NCBI GenBank assembly: GCA_002420015.1 | Contig: DIHF01000064.1 | Location: 79,613 to 119,196, forward strand | Direction of reading: 5' to 3' | DNA length: 39,584 nucleotides | Source of the DNA: Micavibrio sp. UBA5703 | GTDB lineage: Bacteria > Pseudomonadota > Alphaproteobacteria > Micavibrionales > Micavibrionaceae | Part shown: piece after piece, positions 17,006-23,790 of the stretch | Layout: every line of letters starts with the position of its first letter | How positions within the stretch are numbered: position 1 is the first letter of the stretch | Position numbers and translations under genes: made by a program | The notes under the pieces: model-generated | What the model was told of the DNA's origin: nothing | Seen by the model: only the letters and a program-made list of their open reading frames with translations | The model's database searches: none

Positions 17006-17793
17006 AGGGCACTTTAACCATTATGGGCTGCGGCAATTCGACGGGCGTTCCGGCGCTCGGGAATTTCTGGGGTCAATGCGATCCGTCCGAGCCACGTAAT
17101 ATCCGGCGGCGCTGCTCCGTGTTAATACAGATTAATGACGTTAATATAGTCATCGATACCGGGCCGGATTTCCGTGAACAGCTCAACCGCACCGGCGTAA
17201 ATCATATTCACGCCGTTTTGTTTTCACATGCCCATGCCGACCATATAAACGGCATCGACGAATTGCGCTTCATGGCCGTAAAGGAAAAGCGGCTTATACC
17301 TGTCTATGCCCATGATGAGTCGCTGGAGATTCTAAAGTCGCGCTTTCATTATCTATTCGACGGCGGCAACCACGAGCTATATCCGCCCGTGGTCAAGGGT
17401 CATGAAATCGCCTCCGGGCAGCTTGGAAAGGTTAATAACGTTAACGGGGTTGAATTTATACCGTTCAAGCAGGACCACGGAAGCTGCACATCGCTGGGCT
17501 ACAGGTTCGGCGATACGGCGTACAGCGTCGATGTCTGGGACCTGGACGAAGCCGCCATAAAGGTTCTCAAGGGCGTCAAAACCTGGATCGTCGATGCGGC
17601 CGCGTATAAAAGCAAAACCAATCCGGTTCACGCGAGCATCGAAAAAATTTTTTCTTTGAACGAACGGATCGGCGCGAAGGCCGTATATCTGACCAGCCTG
17701 TCGCTGGCGATGGATTACAAAACTTTGCTGAACGAATTGCCTGAAGGGTATCTGCCGGCCTATGACGGGCTGGAAATAACGATAGAGTGCTGA
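17002..17793 (+). CDS. MBL-fold metallohydrolase, PhnP-like
   Basis: Metallo-beta-lactamase-fold hydrolase of 263 residues. The metal-binding motif is FSHAHADHINGID (HxHxDH). The N-terminal GCGNSTGVPALG motif and the RRRCSVLI segment are typical of the PhnP/phosphoribosyl cyclic phosphodiesterase-like group. Further ligands are the His in KQDHGS and the Asp of YSVDVWDLDE. In alphaproteobacteria this gene commonly follows metG and tatD; its substrate is not established. The start overlaps the tatD stop by 4 nt. Confidence 0.87.
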   Translation: MKGTLTIMGCGNSTGVPALGNFWGQCDPSEPRNIRRRCSVLIQINDVNIVIDTGPDFREQLNRTGVNHIHAVLFSHAHADHINGIDELRFMAVKEKRLIPVYAHDESLEILKSRFHYLFDGGNHELYPPVVKGHEIASGQLGKVNNVNGVEFIPFKQDHGSCTSLGYRFGDTAYSVDVWDLDEAAIKVLKGVKTWIVDAAAYKSKTNPVHASIEKIFSLNERIGAKAVYLTSLSLAMDYKTLLNELPEGYLPAYDGLEITIEC

Positions 17794-17866
17794 TTTAAGG
17801 CCCTATCTGCGCCCTATTCCTCCTATACCCATTAATTACCATAATATACATTATCACACAATCAGA

Positions 17867-17905
17867 TCAAGGATGGCCAAAGAAAGCCACAGGCCCTATC
17901 CTTGA
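17867..17905 (+). promoter_or_regulatory. Hairpin immediately before mazG start
   Basis: TCAAGGATGGCC (17867-17878) pairs with GGCC (17892-17895) and ATCCTTGA (17898-17905), a 12-bp stem with a 2-nt bulge and a 13-nt loop. It ends 3 nt before the mazG ATG at 17909, so a structured RNA would occlude the initiation region. Upstream, ATAAT-ATAC-ATTAT (17841-17854) is a short palindrome that may contain the -10 element. No typical terminator tail follows. Confidence 0.45.
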
Positions 17906-17908
17906 CCA

Positions 17909-18700
17909 ATGACCGATTCAGCGAAGAAACACCCGATCGAAGATTTGATTGCCGTTATGGCGGCGCTGCGTAATCCGGACGGCGGATGCCCGTGGGATCT
18001 AGAGCAGAATTTCAAAACCATCGCGCCGTACACGATTGAGGAAGCCTATGAGGTTGCGGATGCTATCGAACGCGGCGACATGAACGACCTGCGCGAGGAA
18101 CTCGGCGATCTGATCCTCCAGCCCATCTACCACGCCCAGATGGCCACCGAGGAAAACCTGTTTACCATTGAGGATGTCATCCGGGACGTCACGGCCAAGA
18201 TGATCGCCCGCCACCCGCATGTATTCGGCAATAAAAGCGCCCGGACGGCGGCGGACGTTAACGCCATATGGGACGAAAAGAAATCAAAGGAAAAGAGCAG
18301 GGAGAGCGCGCTTGATGGCGTGGCACAGGCCCTTCCCGCCCTGCTCCGGGCTGAAAAACTGCTGAGCAGGGCGGCCAAAACGGGGTTTGAATGGCCCGGC
18401 CCGGAGGACGTTTTAACCAAATTCGAAGAAGAACTCGCGGAAATGCGGGAGGCCCTGAAAAACGGCACGATTGACGAAAAGGCCGATGAACTGGGGGATT
18501 TGATGTTCCTGCTCGTTAATTTCGGGCGGATGCTGGGCATTAACGCTGAAACGGCTATGCGGGACTGTAACAATAAATTTGAGCGTAGATTCAAAATGAT
18601 GGAAAGTTTTTTTAAAGAAAAAGGTAAAGAGTTAAAATCCGTTTCTCTGGAGGAAATGGAGGCACAGTGGAAGGTGCAGAAGGTAAAGGAAAATTCCTGA
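17909..18700 (+). CDS. mazG: Nucleoside triphosphate pyrophosphohydrolase MazG
   Basis: House-cleaning NTP pyrophosphatase that hydrolyses (d)NTPs to the monophosphate and PPi. It has 263 residues and two MazG repeats. The first has GCPWDLEQNFKTIAPYTIEE followed by EEAYEVADAIE and EELGDLILQ, giving the EExxE...ExxD magnesium site. The second has EEELAEMREAL and ADELGDLMFLLVNFGR. Length is as in E. coli MazG. The gene stands alone, with a hairpin in front and a palindromic repeat element 4 nt behind its stop. Confidence 0.94.
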   Translation: MTDSAKKHPIEDLIAVMAALRNPDGGCPWDLEQNFKTIAPYTIEEAYEVADAIERGDMNDLREELGDLILQPIYHAQMATEENLFTIEDVIRDVTAKMIARHPHVFGNKSARTAADVNAIWDEKKSKEKSRESALDGVAQALPALLRAEKLLSRAAKTGFEWPGPEDVLTKFEEELAEMREALKNGTIDEKADELGDLMFLLVNFGRMLGINAETAMRDCNNKFERRFKMMESFFKEKGKELKSVSLEEMEAQWKVQKVKENS

Positions 18701-18704
18701 TTTT

Positions 18705-18796
18705 CGTCATTGCGAGCATCCGCAGGATGCGAAGCAATCCAGTTTTTTTCGTATGGCTCTGGATTACTTCGCTCCCGTTGGTCGCTCGCAATGACG
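18705..18796. repeat. Palindromic CGTCA...TGACG repeat element, copy 1
   Basis: A 92-bp element bounded by the perfect 13-bp inverted repeat CGTCATTGCGAGC / GCTCGCAATGACG. Inside are a small hairpin ATCC-GCA-GGAT (18718-18728) and a second arm GAAGCAATCCAG (18731-18742) pairing with CTGGATTACTTC (18759-18770) at 11 of 12 positions. It begins 4 nt after the mazG stop. The sequence is of a kind common between genes in many bacterial genomes. Related elements lie at 37675-37819 and 39499-39582. Confidence 0.75.
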
Positions 18797-18820
18797 ACGG
18801 AGAAAATGACTCTTCGCGTG

Positions 18821-18904
18821 CTCTGCGTGCTTTGCGTTTAAAAAATCTTCGTGCCGCTTCGTGTTCTTCGTGGTTTAAAAACTCCGCGCCTCCGCGGTAA
18901 AAAT
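18821..18904. repeat. Tandem divergent 25-bp repeat units
   Basis: Three adjacent units share the plan CTYYGYG-NN-CTYYGYG followed by TTTAAAAA or TAAAAA: 18821-18845, 18857-18881 and 18882-18904. Each unit is itself a direct repeat of a CTCTGCG-like word. The same unit, as CTCTGTGAT-CTCTGTGGTTTAAA, occurs at 29985-30007 in another repeat element. Function unknown; I see no coding potential. Confidence 0.5.
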
Positions 18905-18911
18905 CCCCCCC

Positions 18912-18940
18912 TTGACAAAAGAGGAAATTTTTCCTATACT
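18912..18940 (+). promoter_or_regulatory. Consensus sigma70 promoter with palindromic spacer
   Basis: TTGACA (18912-18917), a 17-nt spacer and TATACT (18935-18940) are nearly perfect. Inside the spacer lies the perfect palindrome AGGAAA-TT-TTTCCT (18922-18935), which touches the -10 and could be an operator. The expected start is about 18947, the A of an ATG. The transcript would run toward pgsA through an A-rich, T-poor stretch and then the 146-bp hairpin. Confidence 0.7.
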
Positions 18941-18946
18941 GCCGTT

Positions 18947-19009
18947 ATGAGAAAATTGCACGAAAAAGAAGGGCCAGAAACGAAGGAAAACACAAAAAAA
19001 AAGACATAA
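18947..19009 (+). other. 20-codon mini-ORF at the transcription start
   Basis: An ATG at the predicted transcription start opens 20 codons (very rich in Lys and Glu) ending at TAA 19007-19009. It could be a leaderless leader peptide or chance, since the region is simply A-rich. The surrounding 18947-19070 has few T residues and several runs of A, and would give an unstructured RNA. Confidence 0.2.
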
Positions 19010-19083
19010 CTCCCCAACCCCAAAACAAAAAAATGACGAACGAACTAATGGAAACGAACAAAAGTAATATATTTCAAATACTT

Positions 19084-19229
19084 AATGTCCTTTTTCAAAT
19101 TCGCCACGTTGAGGCGAAAATGCCGGATTTCGAGAACCGGAGCGGAGCGTACATTTGGGTACGCGAGCACCGGAAGCGTAGAAAAACGGTATTTGCAGCC
19201 CAACGTGGTAGAATTTCAAAACGGACATT
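19084..19229. repeat. 146-bp long imperfect hairpin upstream of pgsA
   Basis: The outer arms begin AATGTCC (19084-19090) and end GGACATT (19223-19229). Pairing continues inward through TTTTTCAAATTC against GAATTTCAAAA, CCACGTTG against CAACGTGG, and an imperfect ATGCCGGATTTC segment, to the perfect core GCGTAC-ATTTGG-GTACGC (19147-19164). The whole element is co-centred near 19156. It ends 8 nt before the pgsA -10 hexamer. It resembles a mobile palindromic repeat rather than a gene; apparent reading frames across it are by-products of the symmetry. Confidence 0.7.
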
Positions 19230-19242
19230 TACATGCTATAAT
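19214..19242 (+). promoter_or_regulatory. pgsA promoter (leaderless)
   Basis: A perfect -10 TATAAT (19237-19242) lies 8 nt before the pgsA ATG at 19251, so transcription should begin at or 1-2 nt before the start codon. At 17 nt upstream the -35 position reads TTTCAA (19214-19219), a poor match that falls in the last bases of the long hairpin. There is no Shine-Dalgarno; the bases before the ATG are CCCGCCCC. Confidence 0.45.
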
Positions 19243-19250
19243 CCCGCCCC

Positions 19251-19802
19251 ATGAACAACCTCGCCAACATTCTGACCCTGACCCGCCTCGTGCTGTTGCC
19301 ACCGATGATCGTGTTGTTTTTCCTGCCGTTTTCCTGGGCGGCGTGGGTTTGCCTTCTCCTTTATATAGTGGGCGCGGCGAGCGACTGGCTGGACGGCTGG
19401 GTGGCGCGGCAGTTCAATCAGGTTTCCGAGTTCGGCGCGCTGATGGACCCGATCACCGACAAGATTTTCGTTATCACCACCCTCCTGATGCTGGTGGCGG
19501 TCGGGCGGATTGAGCATTTATGGGTTCTGGGCGTTGTCATTATTATCGTGCGGGAATTTGCCGTGTCGGGAATCCGCGAATATCTCGGCGGCAAGGGCAT
19601 AAAAATGCCTGTGACGAAACTGGCCAAGTGGAAAACCGCGCTCCAGATGATCGCCACCGGAACTTTGATCGTCGGGCCGTTCGTTGCAGGCGGCCAGATG
19701 ATCGGCCAGATCGCGCTCGCCGGCGCTTCGGTGCTGACAATTATCACAGGCTGGGGATACGTCAAAACGGCGCTGGACCATCTGAGGAAAATACCCCGCT
19801 AA
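19251..19802 (+). CDS. pgsA: CDP-diacylglycerol-glycerol-3-phosphate phosphatidyltransferase
   Basis: Integral membrane enzyme that makes phosphatidylglycerophosphate from CDP-diacylglycerol and glycerol-3-phosphate, the first committed step to phosphatidylglycerol and cardiolipin. It has 183 residues and several transmembrane helices. The CDP-alcohol phosphotransferase signature is complete: Asp45, Asp48-Gly49, Ala52-Arg53, Gly62, Asp66 and Asp70. The last codons encode DHLRKIPR and then stop. A second copy of this 3' end, encoding DHLRKMP and stop, lies at 21228-21251 beyond the inserted gene. The current 3' end may therefore have been contributed by the insertion. Confidence 0.93.
   Translation: MNNLANILTLTRLVLLPPMIVLFFLPFSWAAWVCLLLYIVGAASDWLDGWVARQFNQVSEFGALMDPITDKIFVITTLLMLVAVGRIEHLWVLGVVIIIVREFAVSGIREYLGGKGIKMPVTKLAKWKTALQMIATGTLIVGPFVAGGQMIGQIALAGASVLTIITGWGYVKTALDHLRKIPR
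19776..19795 (+). repeat. Direct repeat (left) at pgsA 3' end, att-like
   Basis: The 20-bp sequence GACCATCTGAGGAAAATRCC (here R is A) is repeated at 21228-21247 (R is G), 19 of 20 identical. Three more bases upstream agree as CTR. It lies inside the last codons of pgsA. Confidence 0.8.
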
Positions 19803-19811
19803 CGCGACTTC

Positions 19812-21113
19812 TCACATCTCGTTTGCAAGTGCCGTCGCACCATTAAAAGGGTTTCCTCTAACATGCTCACGAACCCAGGTCTCGTTGCCGGAAGGCAAAA
19901 CCCGTTGATGCCGTCTCACCATATGCAGGGCAACCCCGCCTTCTCTTTCATGACCAACCAGCGCGTTACCTCTGATTTCTGCGCCGCTAACATCTTTTGG
20001 CCTGTTAACCTGAACTTCCATGTAATCAAAAATGCGCGTACGACCGTTTTCTTTGCGCTTTTTAAGAAGGCCCTCTCCCGGACGATGGGTCAAAATCCTG
20101 TTTTGCGGCTCGTTAATGGCTGCCACCGTGGACAATATCCTGCATAGGGCATTGTCATTCGGGCCGTGCCGACCATTATACTCCGGGCACGCTTCTGCAA
20201 TCTCTACAAAAGGTGTCGCATGGCAAAGGTCTTTAACCTTTCCGTCATCGCTCAATCGCCACCCCGGCCCCATCCCGAAGTAGATAAACGGGCTATCTTT
20301 CACCTTTCTGAACAAACGAGAATAAACCACGTTACTGCCTTCTTCCGAATGCATGATAACAATATCCCTGAACTTTATCTCTGGAAGTCCATTACCACCT
20401 TCCGTTCCTTCAATATCAAATACAGCGCATTCATAAGGGAACCTGTAATCGCCGGGATAAAATGCAAATTCATGATTTTTCTCGAACTCGGCGATAGCCT
20501 CCGAAGAACGCTTGTGGGCAAGCTTGAATTTTGGAGCTCTAAGTCCGTACTGAATAGTGGCATGCGCATCCGCAAGGAATACACCGAAATCACGTTCCGA
20601 AAGTTCAGGAAAATTCGGCATAAGTTGCAAGCCATGCGCATTATATTCATCGCACAACTGATGATAACTTCCAATAACAGTTTTTGTCTTCTCGCTGTCT
20701 TCTTTGAGCAAGGCATGAAGTTCGCTAACTACAAAAAAATCACGCCGCCTCATGGCAAGTTCGGTACATACCGTTAAGTAGGTCTGCTGATCCTTGCATG
20801 AAAAATGAACCATCCTGCAACCGGTTTTGGTGAGGACAGGCTCGATTGTACCGACGGCATCGGTTGGCGATTCTATCTGCACGGTAAGAGTTTGCCCGTT
20901 ACAGTCTGAAAATGTTTCCGAAAGAGAGTCCGGCCTCAACACCCTGTCGGGTGACAGCATCTTCGCGCGGATCTCTTTTTCTGTAGCTTTGACTCTGGAT
21001 GCTCTCATATCCCCTTCCAAAAGGGATACGGCGACAAGGTAGTCCTGCCCGTTCTTATTTACGCAGCCAAGAACCGTCTTACCTGTATTAATGAACCCTG
21101 TTAACTCAAACAC
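19812..21113 (-). CDS. Unknown cargo protein of the pgsA insertion
   Basis: I do not recognise this 433-residue protein as a whole. It starts at GTG 21113 with GGAG 7 nt upstream; an ATG 5 nt upstream is out of frame. No signal peptide or membrane segments are evident, so it is probably cytoplasmic. The N-terminal 110 residues look beta-rich, the middle is mixed, and about residues 397-425 carry HMVRRHQRVLPSG and WVREHVRGNP. A motif of this kind (HxVRxH..SG..WVRxHxRG) I associate, from memory only, with the C-termini of phage- and plasmid-encoded hypothetical proteins. It is the only gene in the insertion, convergent with pgsA (9-nt gap), and its promoter must lie in the AT-rich 21114-21227. 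A defence or host-interaction role is possible but not shown. Confidence 0.75.
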   Translation of the reverse strand: MFELTGFINTGKTVLGCVNKNGQDYLVAVSLLEGDMRASRVKATEKEIRAKMLSPDRVLRPDSLSETFSDCNGQTLTVQIESPTDAVGTIEPVLTKTGCRMVHFSCKDQQTYLTVCTELAMRRRDFFVVSELHALLKEDSEKTKTVIGSYHQLCDEYNAHGLQLMPNFPELSERDFGVFLADAHATIQYGLRAPKFKLAHKRSSEAIAEFEKNHEFAFYPGDYRFPYECAVFDIEGTEGGNGLPEIKFRDIVIMHSEEGSNVVYSRLFRKVKDSPFIYFGMGPGWRLSDDGKVKDLCHATPFVEIAEACPEYNGRHGPNDNALCRILSTVAAINEPQNRILTHRPGEGLLKKRKENGRTRIFDYMEVQVNRPKDVSGAEIRGNALVGHEREGGVALHMVRRHQRVLPSGNETWVREHVRGNPFNGATALANEM

Positions 21114-21227
21114 AGCATCTCTCCAGACACACAGTATTTTTTATACCTGCCCAATTCAAACTTGGGAAGCTAGATTACATTTATGAAAAATTCAAGTATT
21201 TTGTTGCATATAGATACTCCCGGTCTA

Positions 21228-21247
21228 GACCATCTGAGGAAAATGCC
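21228..21247 (+). repeat. Direct repeat (right), remnant pgsA 3' end
   Basis: Right-hand copy of the 20-bp repeat found at 19776-19795. With the next four bases it encodes the pgsA-like C-terminus DHLRKMP and stop. The pyrD ATG follows 10 nt after that stop, which is normal operon spacing. Confidence 0.8.
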
Positions 21248-21261
21248 GTAAACCATTGGGT

Positions 21262-22344
21262 ATGCCCGATTTATATCACTTAGCCCGTCCCCTCCTTTTC
21301 CGGATCGACCCGGAGCGCGCCCACGCCATGACCATCAAGGCTTTCAAGGCCGGGCTGGTCCCTGCGTGCAAGCCGCCGGTCAAGGATCCGGCGCTGGAGC
21401 AGACGATCTGGGGCTTGCGTTTTCCCAATCCGCTGGGCATGGCAGCGGGTTTCGATAAGAACGCCGAGGTCATCGGCCCGGTCTTTGAACTGGGCTTTGG
21501 TTTCGTCGAGGCCGGAACCGTGACGCCCAAGCCCCAGCACGGCAACCCCAAACCGCGCCTGTTCCGCGACCCCGATCACGAAGCCGTCATCAACCGCCTC
21601 GGCTTTCCAGGCGTGGGGATGAACGCCTTTAAAACTAATCTGGAGAAGTTTCTGGCCGGGAAATCGCGGCCTCCCGGCGTTGTCGGCATCAATATCGGCA
21701 TGAACAAAAGCCAGACGGAACCCGCCAAGGATTACGCGATCCTGATCCGCATGCTGGGGCCGATGGCTGACTACCTGACCATTAATATTTCATCGCCCAA
21801 CACGCCGGGCCTGCGCGACCTCCAGCAGAAGGAGCCGCTGACCGCGCTGCTGGAAACCGTGATGGAGGAACGCGCCAAATCCTGCGGCAAGCATCCGCCG
21901 CCGCTGCTGGTGAAACTCGCCCCCGACATGGACGACGACCGGCGCGGCGAAATCGCAGCGACACTCATGAATGCGGGAATCGACGGGATTATCCTGACCA
22001 ACACGACGCTGGCGCGGCCGGATTACCTTCCCGAACCCTTCAGGGCGCATCCGGGCGGGCTTTCCGGCGCGCCGCTACGCGATATGTCAACACAGGCTAT
22101 CGCCGCGTTTTACAAATTCACCAAGGGAAAAATCCCCATTATCGGGGTCGGCGGAATCTCCAGCGGCCAGAACGCTTACGACAAAATCAAGGCCGGAGCC
22201 TCCCTGCTCCAGCTCTACAGCGCCCTTGTGTTCAAAGGTCCGGCTGTGGCAAATTCCGTGAATGAGGAATTACTGATGCTGCTTAAAGCCGACGGATATG
22301 GCAATATCGGTCAAGCCGTTGGCGTGGGATTAAATAATAAATAA
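21262..22344 (+). CDS. pyrD: Dihydroorotate dehydrogenase (quinone)
   Basis: Class 2, membrane-associated flavoenzyme of pyrimidine synthesis that oxidises dihydroorotate to orotate with quinone. It has 360 residues from the ATG at 21262; a TTG at 21256 is less likely. The N-terminal helical segment (PLLFRIDPERAHAMT) is the quinone/membrane domain of class 2. FMN and substrate motifs are GMAAGFDKNAEV, NRLGFPGVGMNAF, NISSPNTPGLRDLQ with the class 2 catalytic Ser, LVKLAPD, TNTTLARP and GVGGISSG. The insertion upstream probably separated it from the pgsA transcript, so its present promoter is unclear. Confidence 0.95.
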   Translation: MPDLYHLARPLLFRIDPERAHAMTIKAFKAGLVPACKPPVKDPALEQTIWGLRFPNPLGMAAGFDKNAEVIGPVFELGFGFVEAGTVTPKPQHGNPKPRLFRDPDHEAVINRLGFPGVGMNAFKTNLEKFLAGKSRPPGVVGINIGMNKSQTEPAKDYAILIRMLGPMADYLTINISSPNTPGLRDLQQKEPLTALLETVMEERAKSCGKHPPPLLVKLAPDMDDDRRGEIAATLMNAGIDGIILTNTTLARPDYLPEPFRAHPGGLSGAPLRDMSTQAIAAFYKFTKGKIPIIGVGGISSGQNAYDKIKAGASLLQLYSALVFKGPAVANSVNEELLMLLKADGYGNIGQAVGVGLNNK

Positions 22345-22377
22345 CAAACGTTAAACAAAAAGGCGGCAGGGCAGCCT

Positions 22378-23772
22378 ATGGCTCTCGAATTTTTGAAAAA
22401 GACAGCAAAGAAAAAGAATAAGAGCAAGCGCGAGCCGAAGCCTCAGCGCTCCAATCCCGTATTCACCGCCATCGCCATCACGATCTCGGCAACCTTTGTC
22501 GCCATGATCGCCATGGTTTCTATGGAACTTGCGATCCTCACGGGCGGGTTTACTGCCGTGGCCTATATCATCCTTCTCGACTCCACCCAGCGGCGCAACT
22601 GGGAGAACAAGACCGATTACAACATCAGCGCCCTGCACAACCGCCAGGAAGATACGGCAAAGGAACTGGCACGCCAGGCCGATGAAATCGTCAACATCAG
22701 GGAAAAAGTAATGAACACGAGCCAGAGCGTGAACTGGCAGAATTTCGTGGCGCAACAAAATGACGAACCCATAGAGCTGACCGTCAAAGCGAAGCAGTCC
22801 AAAGTAAACAACCCTGTAGCCAAAAAACCCGGCCCCAAAACCGCACGCCAGCTTTTCGCGGAGGAAGAGGAAGCGCAAGCCTCAGCCGCAGAAAACGAAG
22901 GGCCGGACATGGACACGGAAAGCTTCCCGGTCGCAAGACCGCAGGAGCTTGTCGCCGCTCTCACCAATAATTTTTCCAACGACGATCCTTACGCCGCCAG
23001 AACCAACCTGACCGAGATGGTCATCAAGGATCTTGTCCAGAGTGCCGTACGCGACGGGCGCGTCGATATTTTCGTCCAGCCCATCGTCCGCCTGCCGCAG
23101 CGCAAAACGCGCTTTTACGAGATCTATGCGCGCATCGGTGCCAAACCCGGCGTTTATCTGCCCGCGACGCGCTATATGCAACAGGCCAGAGAAGAAAATC
23201 TCGGCGAGAACATCGATCATCTTTTGCTGGTTCACTGCCTCAAGATCATCAAGAAGTCGGAGAACGTCAAAAAAGCCGCGCCGTTTTTCATCAACGTCAC
23301 GCAGACCACACTCAAGAATACGGCCTATATGAAGGAGCTTCTCGGATTCCTCGCCAGGAACCGCGCTCTTGCCTCGCGCCTGATCTTTGAAATCCCGCAG
23401 GCGGATTTTGAGTCCTTAAGCATGCCGGTGCTTCAGATCATCGACGGCATCGGCAAGCTGGGCTGCGCGTTCTCGCTCGACCACATGCGGCAGGAAGAGC
23501 CGGACATCGCGCTTTTGCAGAAATACAAAATCCGTTTCGTGAAACTGGATTCCGCGTGGCTTTTGCGCGAAATGGCCACCGACAGACAATTCAACGACAT
23601 GGTGCGCATGAAGAAAAAACTGGAGGCCAACGGCATCGGCGTCATCGCCGAAAAAATCGAGAGCGAGCATACCGTCAAGGAACTTCTGGATTACGACATC
23701 AACTACGGACAGGGATTCCTGTTCGGCAAGCCCGACCTGCCCGGCGCATACCGGCGGCAAAGGGCGGCGTAA
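22378..23772 (+). CDS. TipF-like membrane protein with degenerate EAL domain
   Basis: A 464-residue protein. A Lys-rich N-terminus leads to two adjacent transmembrane helices (about 28-65), a predicted coiled coil (about 70-118), a linker, and a C-terminal EAL domain (about 220-460). The EAL signature is replaced by EIY (residues 248-250), and the usual DDFGTG metal motif reads SLDHM. The Lys of VKLDSAW, the Glu of AEKIES and the GQGFLFGKP end are kept. Loss of metal ligands suggests it binds rather than degrades cyclic di-GMP. This layout is that of Caulobacter TipF, a cyclic di-GMP receptor that positions the flagellum; identity is inferred from architecture. No flagellar genes are nearby. 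It lies 33 nt after pyrD. Confidence 0.72.
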   Translation: MALEFLKKTAKKKNKSKREPKPQRSNPVFTAIAITISATFVAMIAMVSMELAILTGGFTAVAYIILLDSTQRRNWENKTDYNISALHNRQEDTAKELARQADEIVNIREKVMNTSQSVNWQNFVAQQNDEPIELTVKAKQSKVNNPVAKKPGPKTARQLFAEEEEAQASAAENEGPDMDTESFPVARPQELVAALTNNFSNDDPYAARTNLTEMVIKDLVQSAVRDGRVDIFVQPIVRLPQRKTRFYEIYARIGAKPGVYLPATRYMQQAREENLGENIDHLLLVHCLKIIKKSENVKKAAPFFINVTQTTLKNTAYMKELLGFLARNRALASRLIFEIPQADFESLSMPVLQIIDGIGKLGCAFSLDHMRQEEPDIALLQKYKIRFVKLDSAWLLREMATDRQFNDMVRMKKKLEANGIGVIAEKIESEHTVKELLDYDINYGQGFLFGKPDLPGAYRRQRAA

Positions 23773-23790
23773 TTCTTGCAGCGAACCAAT

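Larger units (their letters stand above)
19796..21247. mobile_element. 1.45-kb insertion between pgsA and pyrD
   Basis: The segment between the two 20-bp direct repeats, counted with one repeat copy, is 1452 bp. It carries a single minus-strand gene and no recombinase. The right repeat, read in the pgsA frame, still encodes DHLRKMP and a stop (TAA 21249-21251), only 10 nt before the pyrD ATG. The simplest reading is that pgsA and pyrD were once adjacent and an element integrated at the pgsA 3' end, supplying a substitute coding end, as islands do at tRNA genes. The right 100 bp of the insert (21121-21227) are AT-rich. Confidence 0.65.

Noticed and set aside
19033..19254. Short plus-strand frames across 19033-19254
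   Set aside because: They run through the two arms of the long hairpin and have no ribosome binding site; the symmetry explains the open frames.
20166..20777. A 203-codon plus-strand frame antisense to the insertion's gene
   Set aside because: The minus-strand frame is more than twice as long and has a good GTG start with a ribosome binding site. The antisense product has no recognisable features.
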